In this document: one piece after another, positions 8,916 to 16,605 of the stretch
Position numbering within the stretch: the first letter of the stretch is position 1
Layout of the letters: each line of letters starts with the position of its first letter
DNA from: Bacilli bacterium
Lineage (GTDB): Bacteria; Bacillota_I; Bacilli_A; RFN20; CAG-826
DNA: 64,000 bases
Direction of reading: 5' to 3'
NCBI GenBank assembly: GCA_017477255.1
Contig: JAFUXB010000004.1
Span: 62,001 to 126,000, forward strand
Notes under the pieces: model-generated
The model's input: only the letters and a program-made list of their open reading frames with translations
Database searches by the model: none
Told to the model about the DNA's origin: nothing
Made by a program: the position numbers and the translations under genes

Positions 8916-8936
8916 GAAAAACCCTGCAGAACCCTA
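8916..8936 (-). repeat. dispersed intergenic 20-mer, site 1
   Basis: On the minus strand this reads GGGTTCTGCAGGGTTTTT. It matches the recurrent motif GAGTTCTGCAGGGTTTTTGA seen in other intergenic gaps of the window. It lies between the start of the DUF4185 gene and the end of the FAD oxidoreductase gene. Confidence 0.6.
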
Positions 8937-9005
8937 TTATTTTTTTAATTTTCTTCTTAATTTAGCATATTTAAAACACTAAGATCGAGTAAGCATTTCA
9001 AAATA

Positions 9006-9040
9006 AAACCTCTTAGCATTTTAATTACTAAGAGGTTTTT
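9006..9040. terminator. bidirectional-looking intrinsic terminator
   Basis: AAACCTCTTAG (9006-9016) pairs perfectly with CTAAGAGGTTT (9028-9038) around an 11-nt loop. T-rich sequence follows on either strand. It lies 29 bp beyond the stop of the minus-strand FAD oxidoreductase gene and most likely ends that transcript. Confidence 0.8.
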
Positions 9041-9066
9041 GATTAAATGAAAATTAATTTATTTGA

Positions 9067-10527
9067 TTAGAAGAATCTTTCAACTATATCTTTTGATGCT
9101 GCACAAGTATCTTCCATATCGCCAAAGCTAATAATTTCTCCAGCATAGAATGTATTTTTATTACCTTGTAAAGCTTCTAATTTATCATACCAACCTTCAG
9201 CATAATCTTTTGCTGAAACGTGTGGGCAATAATAAACTTCTTGAGCATATAATTTTTCTTTAATTGGGAATCCAACTTTAGCCATATCTTCATCCATTGT
9301 TTTCATGACTACATCAAAATCAACATCTGGAGTTCCAGTATGATTTGCTAAAGCATAAACTGTAGCTGGACAATCTCTATCTAAACATTGCCATCTATTA
9401 TAATAAACCATTGCATGTCCTAATCTTTCAGGAACCATGTTTTCAACCATATAACCTGAAATATTTGGACTCTTTCCTTCTTCAAATGTTGCGATGTAAT
9501 CACAATATCTTTCATGGATGATCTTTGAGAATAATTCTTTTTCTGTTTCAGTTGCATCTGCATAATTTGCAAAATAATCAAGTGGAGTGGTAACAACTAA
9601 TTTATCAAATTCTTCAGTATGTTCTTTTCCATCTTTTGTTCTTGTTGTAACTAAAACTTTACCTTCTGGTCTTTCAACTTTAATAACTTCAGTTTCAAGT
9701 TGAGCTGGATGCATTAATTTTTCATTAACATGTACATAAATTTGTTGAGTACCATCTTGCCAAGTCCAAAGTTTCATATTAACAAACTCTAAAGCAGTAG
9801 TAACATCAAGATATTTCATAACTAATGCAGTAGGAATTTCATCAAAGAAACCATAACCAAATGAAGTAAATGGTGCAATCCAAATTCTTTGAACTTCTTC
9901 GACGTGATTTAATTTACAGAATTCTGAGAATGGGAGTGCTAAATCTTTTAAGTTTGGATTAGTTCCTTTTATATAATTTGGGAATGAATCTTCTTTAGTA
10001 GCTCCACAATATCCATCAACACCTTTGGAAATACCAAAATATTCACCTTTAGCAACACCAATATGACCATAACAATCATATCCTTTATATTTGGTTTGCA
10101 TTAATTTGTTGAGTTTTTTCATTTGTTTCTTTAATTTAACTAATTTAGCTAATTTTCCAAATGAGAAATCAACTTTTGGTTCAAATGGATGATCAATAGT
10201 TCCATCAAGTTTACGGAACTCTCTTCTCATATTTGGTTCGCCTTCTTTAAAATCTGGACCTTTATGATAATAACCACCAAATTCTTCCATTTCACTTACT
10301 GCGTGATAAGTGATAGCACCCATAATAGCACCAGTTTCAAAGCTTTTTTCTTCTTCAACGCCATTATGTTTCACTTTAATTTTTGGTGACCAGCATTTTC
10401 CACCAACCTTGTTTAATTTTTCATAAATTGTGTAGTTTTTGTATCCTTTTTTCTCAAGATACATAGCGAAAGATAAACCAGCTGGACCTCCGCCAATAAT
10501 ACAAATTCTTTCATCAAGTTTTGCCAT
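9067..10527 (-). CDS. FAD-dependent amine oxidase-like oxidoreductase
   Basis: The 486-residue protein begins with a dinucleotide-binding fold, ICIIGGGPAGLSFAMYLEKK (about residues 8-27), followed by YTIYEKLNKVGGKC, the acidic strand end and GG motif of flavin amine oxidase / protoporphyrinogen-oxidase-like proteins. The C-terminus FYAGEIISFGDMEDTCAASK is the second FAD-contact motif. The substrate is unknown. There is no signal peptide, so it is cytosolic. The SD AGAGG stands 8 bp before ATG. It is a single gene with its own terminator and a promoter overlapped by an inverted repeat, so it is probably separately regulated, perhaps by a redox or small-molecule repressor. Confidence 0.8.
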   Translation of the reverse strand: MAKLDERICIIGGGPAGLSFAMYLEKKGYKNYTIYEKLNKVGGKCWSPKIKVKHNGVEEEKSFETGAIMGAITYHAVSEMEEFGGYYHKGPDFKEGEPNMRREFRKLDGTIDHPFEPKVDFSFGKLAKLVKLKKQMKKLNKLMQTKYKGYDCYGHIGVAKGEYFGISKGVDGYCGATKEDSFPNYIKGTNPNLKDLALPFSEFCKLNHVEEVQRIWIAPFTSFGYGFFDEIPTALVMKYLDVTTALEFVNMKLWTWQDGTQQIYVHVNEKLMHPAQLETEVIKVERPEGKVLVTTRTKDGKEHTEEFDKLVVTTPLDYFANYADATETEKELFSKIIHERYCDYIATFEEGKSPNISGYMVENMVPERLGHAMVYYNRWQCLDRDCPATVYALANHTGTPDVDFDVVMKTMDEDMAKVGFPIKEKLYAQEVYYCPHVSAKDYAEGWYDKLEALQGNKNTFYAGEIISFGDMEDTCAASKDIVERFF

Positions 10528-10554
10528 TATAATACCTCTTTATTTGTTATTAAC

Positions 10555-10590
10555 ATTATATTCCTTTAACTTCGGTAATAAAATACCGAA
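10555..10590 (-). promoter_or_regulatory. promoter with inverted-repeat operator candidate for the FAD oxidoreductase
   Basis: TATAAT can be read on the minus strand at 10560-10555. TTCGGTA (10571-10577) and TACCGAA (10584-10590) form a perfect 7-bp inverted repeat around a 6-bp spacer that covers the expected -35 position. The repeat is richer in GC than the surrounding AT-rich DNA, which makes chance less likely. A dimeric repressor site is the simplest reading. Confidence 0.5.
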
Positions 10591-10623
10591 TATATAATTA
10601 TAAATCTAATTTATTATTTTCAG

Positions 10624-10676
10624 TTGATAATGACTCTTTTTATTCTATAGATATATGATTATAAAATAGGTATAAT
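10624..10676 (+). promoter_or_regulatory. probable promoter for the YwaF-like gene
   Basis: TTGATA (10624-10629) and TATAGA (10646-10651) stand 16 bp apart. A second, perfect -10 TATAAT occurs at 10671-10676, 27 bp before the ATG. An SD GAGG lies between that and the start codon. Confidence 0.4.
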
Positions 10677-10703
10677 ATCTAAATAGAAATTGAGGTAAAA
10701 ATT

Positions 10704-11501
10704 ATGTTTTGGACAATTTATCATGTTTATACTGTAATACCAGCATTAATTATTGAACTAATTGGTGCTTTTTTTATTGGGAAAGCCTTAAAAGGAAAAT
10801 CTGAAAAAATTAGATTAATTCCTATTCAAGTTATTACTATTATTTTACTTGTATTAGAAGTAGCTAAACAATTATATGGATTAATAACTGGATATGATTT
10901 ATATTCTATTCCTTTACATTATTGCAGTTTATTTTTATTTATTTTCCCATTTGTATCTTTTTATAAAGGCAAACATAAAGATATATTTAGATGTTTAGGT
11001 GCAGTAATTAGTGCTTGTTTGTTCTTATTTATGACTGTATATCCAAATTTAATTTATCCAGCAGAAGATGTAATAAATTGTGGTAATTTCCTAACATTTA
11101 AAACTAGTTATTTTTTGGGTTTTCATACAGTATTTTTCCATTGCATAGCAATGGCTAGTTTCCCATTATTCTTAGTATTAGATTTATTTGAATTTAATTT
11201 AAAAAGAGACTTATTAAGTGTTTTAGCTTGGTTTGCAGGATATTGTATAATTGTTGCACCAATTTCTCACATTATTAAAGTTAATTTCAATAATTTCTAT
11301 CATTGCAATAATGCAGCTTTAGAAAACTTTAGATTAAGCATGGTTGATAAGATTGGTTGGGTTGGTCAATTGATTTATGTTCTTATGATTTCAATAGGAA
11401 CAATTATTGTTCCAATACTTGCTTATTTCTTATTTAAAGGTTGTAAAATTTTAGTTGATAAAACTTTGTTTAAAAAACCTCAAATTGAAGAAAATAATTG
11501 A
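10704..11501 (+). CDS. YwaF/TIGR02206-like integral membrane protein
   Basis: This 265-residue protein has about six to seven hydrophobic helices. It carries the motif IPLHYCSLFLFIFPFVSF (about 72-89), similar to the LHxC region that characterises TIGR02206 / YwaF-like proteins (TMEM164-related). It ends in a basic cytoplasmic tail. Function is unknown in the family. An SD GAGG precedes ATG by 8 bp. It is divergent from the FAD oxidoreductase gene and convergent with the first hypB gene. The dispersed 20-mer starts within its stop codon. Confidence 0.6.
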   Translation: MFWTIYHVYTVIPALIIELIGAFFIGKALKGKSEKIRLIPIQVITIILLVLEVAKQLYGLITGYDLYSIPLHYCSLFLFIFPFVSFYKGKHKDIFRCLGAVISACLFLFMTVYPNLIYPAEDVINCGNFLTFKTSYFLGFHTVFFHCIAMASFPLFLVLDLFEFNLKRDLLSVLAWFAGYCIIVAPISHIIKVNFNNFYHCNNAALENFRLSMVDKIGWVGQLIYVLMISIGTIIVPILAYFLFKGCKILVDKTLFKKPQIEENN

Positions 11502-11519
11502 GTTCTGCAAGGTTTTCGA
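11500..11519 (+). repeat. dispersed intergenic 20-mer, site 2
   Basis: The sequence GAGTTCTGCAAGGTTTTCGA begins in the last base of a TGA stop codon and fills the gap to the convergent hypB gene. It differs from the consensus GAGTTCTGCAGGGTTTTTGA at two positions. Confidence 0.65.
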
Positions 11520-11523
11520 GTAA

Positions 11524-12189
11524 TTATTTATTATTTTTAACTAATTCTTTTATATAATTTGCAAGTTCATCAACGCCTAAATCTTTTAATGCGCTTGTAA
11601 CAAATATTTTTGCATCTTTATTTCTTTTTAAGATATTTTTCTTACACTCTTCTAAATCAAAATCAAAAATAGAAGCAGTTTCAATTTTAGTAATAACAGC
11701 AATTTTACTTACTTCAAACATTAGTGGGTATTTTAAAGGTTTATCATGACCTTCAGGACATGATAAAAGCATCATATTTATATTACTTCCTGTATCAAAT
11801 TCAGCAGGACATACTAAATTACCAACATTTTCTAAAAATAATAGATCTAATCCATCAATATCAAATTCATTAATTGCATCATGAGTCATTTGAGCAGTTA
11901 AATGACATGCTCCACTAGTATGAATTTGAATTGATTTAACACCAGTTTGATCAGTTATTCTATAAGCATCTACATCACCATCGATATCGGCTTCCATAAC
12001 ACCAATATTAAATTCATTTTTAAGTTTATTTATTAAGTTAATTAAAAGAGTGGTTTTACCTGCTCCAGGAGAAGCCATAACATTAATAAAAAATATATTT
12101 TTTTCTTTTAATATTTTTCTTAAAGTAGCAGCTCTAGTAGAGTTCTCTTCTAATATGTTTTCTTTTACTTGAATAATTTTTTGTTCCAT
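11524..12189 (-). CDS. hypB: HypB-like Ni-metallochaperone GTPase, copy 1 (NKxD motif altered)
   Basis: This SIMIBI GTPase helps insert nickel into [NiFe]-hydrogenase in partnership with HypA. The 221 residues show a P-loop ASPGAGKTT (39-47), the switch block GVMEADIDGDVDA (63-75), the family metal-site residues Cys95-His96, and Cys127 in NVGNLVCPAEFDTG. The guanine-specificity motif NKxD is replaced by TKIE (167-170), while the second HypB in this window keeps NKID. GTP preference may therefore be weakened or the protein may have changed role (inference). There is no N-terminal His-rich nickel store. It is a lone gene here, with a well-formed promoter ending 9 bp before ATG and no SD, so it is probably leaderless. 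Confidence 0.85.
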   Translation of the reverse strand: MEQKIIQVKENILEENSTRAATLRKILKEKNIFFINVMASPGAGKTTLLINLINKLKNEFNIGVMEADIDGDVDAYRITDQTGVKSIQIHTSGACHLTAQMTHDAINEFDIDGLDLLFLENVGNLVCPAEFDTGSNINMMLLSCPEGHDKPLKYPLMFEVSKIAVITKIETASIFDFDLEECKKNILKRNKDAKIFVTSALKDLGVDELANYIKELVKNNK

Positions 12190-12198
12190 AGTTATTTT

Positions 12199-12227
12199 AT
12201 TCTATATAAATATATAGTTTATTTCAA
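12199..12227 (-). promoter_or_regulatory. promoter of hypB copy 1, apparently leaderless
   Basis: On the minus strand -35 TTGAAA (12227-12222) and -10 TAGAAT (12204-12199) are exactly 17 bp apart. Only 9 bp separate the -10 box from the ATG at 12189, so transcription should begin at or within a base or two of the start codon. Confidence 0.6.
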
Positions 12228-12276
12228 TTAATAAGGCTTTGAAAAAATATGTTAAAATTTGCGTATTTATAAAAAA

Positions 12277-12299
12277 GAGTGGGGTTTTGAAGGGTTTTT
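12277..12299 (+). repeat. diverged copy of the dispersed 20-mer, site 3
   Basis: GAGTGGGGTTTTGAAGGGTT followed by TTT resembles the motif family, with a GAGT head and a GGGTTTTT tail, but the middle differs. It occupies the gap between the first hypB and the sugar kinase gene. Confidence 0.35.
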
Positions 12300-13752
12300 A
12301 GAAATCTTTAAGCATTTTATAAAGTTTTTTGTATCTTAAATATTGCTTTGAATATCTATTTGTAATTTCATTGTTTGGAAGAATAGTAGAAGTGTATTGA
12401 ACAATATTATCTGTTGCTTCTTTTACATCTTTATATTCACTATTTCCAACCATTGCAAGAATTGCAGCGCCATAAGCAGGGCCTTGTTCAGTTTTAACAA
12501 AGATAACTGGTAAACCAAATACGTTAGCAATAATTTTTGGCCATATTTTAATTCTAGAACCACCACCACATAAAGTTATTGCGTTAATTTGAGCACCTTT
12601 ATTTTTCATTAATTCATAACAATCTTTTAAAGCAAAAGTTACACCCTCTAATATCGATAAATTCATATCTTTTTTACTTGTTTGACTTGATAAACCAATA
12701 AATGCTCCTCTTACATTTACATCATTATATGGACATCTTTCACCATTTAAATAAGGTGCAAAATAAACATTGTTTAAACCCAGTTCATTTTCATCGATAT
12801 CATATTCTTTACTAAATTTTGAATTTAAAATTGATTTTATCCACCACCCATTTGCACTAGCTGCAGTTAAAATACAACCCATTAAATGATAAGAACCATT
12901 TGCATGATTAAATGAATGTAAAGCTACATTTTTATCACATATAAAATTATTTGTAGGAACAAAAATGGTGCCACTTGTACCTAAAGAAATATTGCATTTT
13001 CCAGCTTCAACACATCCAGTTCCAATAGCTGCAGCCGCATTATCTCCAGCTCCTGCAAATATTTTAGTAGATGGATCTAGATGTAGTTCATAAGCAACAT
13101 CTTCATTAATAAAACCTACAAAATCATAACTTTCATGCAGGATTGGCAGGGTTTTTTCTGAAATTCCTGCGATTTCACACATTTTTTTACTCCATTTTTT
13201 ATGTTTAACATCAAGTAATAAAGTGCCAGCTGCATCAGAATAATCAGTTGAAAATTTATTTGTAAATTTAAATACTAAATAATCTTTTGGAAGAAGAATC
13301 ATGTTAATTTCTTTGAATAAATTTGGTTCATTTTCTTTCATCCATAAAATTTTAGGAAGAGTAAAACCAGCAAAAGCAAAGTTACCTGTTTCTTTAACTA
13401 AAACATCTTTTCCAATAATTTCATTTAAATATTTAGTCTCTTTTTCTGTTCTTCCATCATTCCATAAAATACATGGTCTAATTACATTATTATTTTTATC
13501 TAAAGCAACAAGTCCGTGCATTTGACCACCAAAAGAAATCCCTTTAATTAAAGAAGGATTAAATTTTGATGTTATTTTTTTAATTATTTTTTTAGTTGCT
13601 TCCCACCATAAAGATGGATCTTGTTCACTCCAATTTAAATGAGGAGTGCTTACACTATAATATTCAGTATCGGAAAATAAAATTTTACCTTTTTTATTTA
13701 CGAGAAGAACTTTAACTGAACTCGTTCCTAAATCAATTCCAATGTAATTCAT
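12298..13752 (-). CDS. xylB: FGGY-family sugar kinase, xylulokinase-like
   Basis: This 484-residue carbohydrate kinase has the N-terminal ATPase-fold motif MNYIGIDLGTSSVKVLLVNK and GGQMHGLVALD (catalytic-domain loop). The sugar-facing ILWNDGRTEKET and a C-terminal CGGGSRIKIW phosphate-binding motif are also present. The closest family by pattern is D-xylulokinase, but FGGY substrate calls from sequence alone are unreliable; a ketose such as fructose or a tagatose/ribulose relative is possible. It follows the lacI-type gene by 10 bp with its own SD (AAAGGA), so the two form an operon opposite the GH32/ABC transport operon. It would phosphorylate the sugar released by that system (inference). 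Confidence 0.8.
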   Translation of the reverse strand: MNYIGIDLGTSSVKVLLVNKKGKILFSDTEYYSVSTPHLNWSEQDPSLWWEATKKIIKKITSKFNPSLIKGISFGGQMHGLVALDKNNNVIRPCILWNDGRTEKETKYLNEIIGKDVLVKETGNFAFAGFTLPKILWMKENEPNLFKEINMILLPKDYLVFKFTNKFSTDYSDAAGTLLLDVKHKKWSKKMCEIAGISEKTLPILHESYDFVGFINEDVAYELHLDPSTKIFAGAGDNAAAAIGTGCVEAGKCNISLGTSGTIFVPTNNFICDKNVALHSFNHANGSYHLMGCILTAASANGWWIKSILNSKFSKEYDIDENELGLNNVYFAPYLNGERCPYNDVNVRGAFIGLSSQTSKKDMNLSILEGVTFALKDCYELMKNKGAQINAITLCGGGSRIKIWPKIIANVFGLPVIFVKTEQGPAYGAAILAMVGNSEYKDVKEATDNIVQYTSTILPNNEITNRYSKQYLRYKKLYKMLKDF

Positions 13753-13762
13753 AATTTTTCCT

Positions 13763-14746
13763 TTAATTTAGTTTTTTAACTGAATTTCTTAATATGATAA
13801 ATGGTTTAATAGTTTGATGTATTGGTTCTTTATCAGGGTTTTCTTTTCTTTCATTAATTATTTCTAAGGCTTTACTAGCAATTTCTTCATAAGGGTGAGA
13901 AATAACTGTTAATCCTAAATATTTAGCCATATCAATATCATCGTAAGCAATTAATGAAATATCATCATATACTCTAATATCATTTTCTTTAAATAATTTA
14001 TAAGCTATATGAGTCATTGCGTTACCTGTAGTAATAATTGCTGTAGGTTTTATATCTTTTATTGCTTTATATATAATTTCTTCAAAATTTTGGTCAAATC
14101 TAATTTTTACTATATTTGAACTTTTAACTTTTAGCCCAAATTCTTTAAAAGCCTTTTTATAACCTTCTGGACGTCCAGTAGGAATAGAAATATCAATATC
14201 AAACAAAATAATATTTGTGTGACCGTTTTCAATAAGTGTTTTTGTCGCTAAATATGCTCCATAACAGTCATCAATAATTAAAGAATCTAATGAATCAAAT
14301 TTATTTCTATAAAGTTGAAGTGCAGAAACATTATTTTGTTTAAATATTTCTTCAATTTTTGGATTTGCATCATCTGTAGGTGTAAAAAAGACTGTATCTA
14401 CATTTGAAGAAAGTAAAGAAATAATACTAGAATATTCAAGATCACTTTTTTCTTCTGAAAACATAATAAAAGTTTTTTTATCTTTATATGCTGGGAGTTT
14501 ACTCATTTCATGAATTACTTTTAAATAGAATGGGTTTTCAGAATCACTAATAATAACTCCACAAGTATCTTTAATATTTAGTTTTAAATTTCTTCCACGA
14601 GAATCCAAAATATAATTAAGCTCATTTGCAGTTTTAATTACTTTCCTTCTTACTTTTTCACTAATTAATTCTGGACGAGAAAAAACTCTAGAAACTGTAG
14701 AAGGAGAAACATTTGCTTTTTTTGCAACGTCTTTTATAGTCGCCAT
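13763..14746 (-). CDS. LacI family transcriptional regulator
   Basis: This 327-residue repressor has the N-terminal LacI helix-turn-helix ATIKDVAKKANVSPSTVSRV (2-21), a hinge helix, and a periplasmic-binding-like sugar domain, for example GVIISDSENPFYLKVI near residue 63. It most likely controls the divergent GH32-ABC operon through the two TGCAAACGAT-type palindromes found at 14842 and 14959, and possibly its own promoter. It heads an operon with the FGGY kinase. The effector would be a sugar or sugar phosphate from the same pathway, which is inferred from context. Confidence 0.88.
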   Translation of the reverse strand: MATIKDVAKKANVSPSTVSRVFSRPELISEKVRRKVIKTANELNYILDSRGRNLKLNIKDTCGVIISDSENPFYLKVIHEMSKLPAYKDKKTFIMFSEEKSDLEYSSIISLLSSNVDTVFFTPTDDANPKIEEIFKQNNVSALQLYRNKFDSLDSLIIDDCYGAYLATKTLIENGHTNIILFDIDISIPTGRPEGYKKAFKEFGLKVKSSNIVKIRFDQNFEEIIYKAIKDIKPTAIITTGNAMTHIAYKLFKENDIRVYDDISLIAYDDIDMAKYLGLTVISHPYEEIASKALEIINERKENPDKEPIHQTIKPFIILRNSVKKLN

Positions 14747-14779
14747 ATGTTTTTATATTAACACATTTAATATTTTTTA

Positions 14780-14814
14780 TTAACGTTAAAAATAATAATT
14801 TCGATATAATCGAA
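14780..14814. promoter_or_regulatory. two palindromes in the lacI leader region
   Basis: TTAACGTTAA (14780-14789) is a perfect palindrome with the central CG typical of LacI-family sites. TTCGAT-ATA-ATCGAA (14800-14814) is a 6-bp inverted repeat. Both lie 34-68 bp upstream of the lacI start on the minus strand, where autoregulation or the gene's promoter would be expected. Confidence 0.35.
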
Positions 14815-14841
14815 GTTATTTTTGCTATTTTTTCATTTTTA

Positions 14842-14972
14842 TGCAAACGATTTACAAAATAAGTTTGACACTAAAAATATTTTAATAAATAATATAATCA
14901 AGAAAAGAATTTGAGATTTATGTAACGTAACAGAAAAATTCTTTATTTTTATACTTTATGCAAACGATTGCA
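14842..14972 (+). promoter_or_regulatory. operon promoter flanked by two LacI-type operators
   Basis: TGCAAACGATTTACA (14842-14856) and the near-perfect palindrome TGCAAACGATTGCA (14959-14972) share the half-site TGCAAACG. Their centres are about 117 bp apart, close to eleven helical turns. Between them lie -35 TTGACA (14865-14870) and a -10 TATAAT at 14893-14898 (22-bp spacing) or AATAAT at 17 bp. The downstream site is 15 bp before the ATG at 14988. The arrangement fits repression by looping. Confidence 0.65.
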
Positions 14973-14987
14973 GAATAAGAGGGAATT

Positions 14988-16421
14988 ATGAAAGAAGTTT
15001 ACTACCGTTCACCAGAAAAATCAGTATGTGCTGACGTTATACCTTTTTTTGAAAACGGAGAATTTAAGTTATTTTATCTAAGAGATTACCGTGACTGGGA
15101 AAATTGTGGAGAGGGATGTCCATGGTGCTTATTAACTACAAAAGATTTAGTTAATTATGTAGATCATGGACCTGTTTTACTTAGAGGAACAAAAGAAGAA
15201 CAAGATTTATATGTTTTTACTGGTTCAATAATTAAACACAATGATGAATATGTCATTTTTTATACAGGACACAATCCTCATTTAAGAAGACAAGGCTTAC
15301 CTGAACAAAAAATATTAAAGGCTACATCGAAAGATTTGCTTCATTGGGAAAAAGATAAATCATTTGTTTTTGAAGCTCCAAGTTATCTTGAAATGCATGA
15401 TTTTAGAGATCCATTTGTATATTTTGATGAAGAAAGAAAAGAATATGGAATGTTAATTGCAGCTCGTTTAAAAAATCAGAATCACACAACTTCAAAAGGA
15501 GTTACACTTGTAGCTTATAGTAAAGATTTAGTTAAGTGGGATCTTCAAAAAGAACCATTCTATTATCCTCATGCATATTTTACTCATGAATGCCCTGATT
15601 TATTTAAAATGGGTGATTGGTATTATTTAATTTTTAGTGAATTTACCGATAAAATTGCAACTACATACAGAATGTCAAAATCAATAAATGGACCATGGAT
15701 TTCTCCAATGGTAAATACATTTGATGGTCATGCTTTCTATGCAGCTAAAAGTTATTTAGATGATAAAGGAAGAAGAATTTTATTTGGTTGGAATCCAATT
15801 AAAAACTTTGAAAAAGATCATGATTTCTGGCAATGGGGTGGAAATATTATTCCTCACGAAATAATTCAAAAAGAAAATGGTGAATTAGTAGTTAGATGTC
15901 CAGAAGAAATTAGAAATGCTTTTACTAAAGATTATGAAATAAAAGAAACACATAGATTAGGAAAAGTAGAAGTTAAAGAGAATAAATTTGTTATTGGAGA
16001 AGAAGGACTTAGTCAAATTGAATTTAACGAACTTCCACAAATGTGTAAATTAGAAGTTAAGTTCAAAATTAACGATTACAAGGGCGATTTTGGTGTGTTA
16101 CTTCGTTATTTCAATAACGGAGATAACTTCTATAAAATTAAAATTGAACCAAGATTTAATCGTGTTGCAATGGATATGTGGCCTAGAAGAGATGGCAATT
16201 TACCAATGGAAGCTGATACAGAACGTTATTTGAATTTAAAAGTTGGTGAAGAAAATACATTACTTGCAATTATTAAAGGATCAGTTTTAGAAGTTTATAT
16301 AAATGATGAAGTAGCAATGAGTTCAAGAATGTTTGATACAAAAGAAGGAAAATTTGGACTCTATGCCTTAAATACTGGTGTTGAGTTTAAAGATTTAAAA
16401 GTAAAGGAGTTACATGAATAA
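14988..16421 (+). CDS. GH32 family glycosidase, cytoplasmic (beta-fructosidase type)
   Basis: This 477-residue enzyme lacks a signal peptide. The GH32 five-bladed propeller is marked by RDP (140-142, in DFRDPFVY), which stabilises the transition state, and by ECPD (201-204) with the acid/base Glu201. The usual nucleophile block WMNDPNG is replaced by SVCADVIPFF with Asp16 as the likely nucleophile. From about residue 340 a C-terminal beta-sandwich as in other GH32 enzymes follows. The reaction is probably hydrolysis of a beta-fructosyl or similar linkage of an imported oligosaccharide. It is the first gene of a long operon under two LacI-type operators. Substrate assignment to sucrose, inulin or levan is not possible here. 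Confidence 0.82.
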   Translation: MKEVYYRSPEKSVCADVIPFFENGEFKLFYLRDYRDWENCGEGCPWCLLTTKDLVNYVDHGPVLLRGTKEEQDLYVFTGSIIKHNDEYVIFYTGHNPHLRRQGLPEQKILKATSKDLLHWEKDKSFVFEAPSYLEMHDFRDPFVYFDEERKEYGMLIAARLKNQNHTTSKGVTLVAYSKDLVKWDLQKEPFYYPHAYFTHECPDLFKMGDWYYLIFSEFTDKIATTYRMSKSINGPWISPMVNTFDGHAFYAAKSYLDDKGRRILFGWNPIKNFEKDHDFWQWGGNIIPHEIIQKENGELVVRCPEEIRNAFTKDYEIKETHRLGKVEVKENKFVIGEEGLSQIEFNELPQMCKLEVKFKINDYKGDFGVLLRYFNNGDNFYKIKIEPRFNRVAMDMWPRRDGNLPMEADTERYLNLKVGEENTLLAIIKGSVLEVYINDEVAMSSRMFDTKEGKFGLYALNTGVEFKDLKVKELHE

Positions 16422-16605
16422 AAGCAATAAATCCATATTTATTAAATTAGCGATGGTAATATTTATTATTTCCATTGTTATGCTTTTTATCGTGCAATTT
16501 AATAGTGCAGAATTTTATATCACTATTTTTACAGCGATTTTGATGGCTATCGTAATTATTTTTGGAATTATAAAAATTAGGAGGGATATTAATAATGAAA
16601 AATAA
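16414..16605 (+). CDS. small two-helix membrane protein
   Basis: A 63-residue protein with two hydrophobic helices (about 10-29 and 33-52) and a basic end, KIRRDINNEK. It overlaps the GH32 gene by 8 bp and the following lipoprotein gene by 11 bp. It has a good SD (AAGGAG) in the end of the GH32 gene, so it is expressed and not noise. I do not recognise a family. Its position suggests a membrane accessory of the transporter or lipoprotein system, but nothing in the sequence shows what it does. Confidence 0.65.
   Translation: MNKSNKSIFIKLAMVIFIISIVMLFIVQFNSAEFYITIFTAILMAIVIIFGIIKIRRDINNEK

Noticed and set aside
10189-10389. Frames opposite real genes, such as the one antisense to the FAD oxidoreductase
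   Set aside because: No SD, no domain and no context; composition mirrors the codons of the gene on the other strand.
11524-12189. Assignment of the first HypB as a UreG or MeaB-type GTPase
   Set aside because: The GVMEADIDGDVDA block and the NVGNLVCPAEFD metal-site segment are those of HypB.
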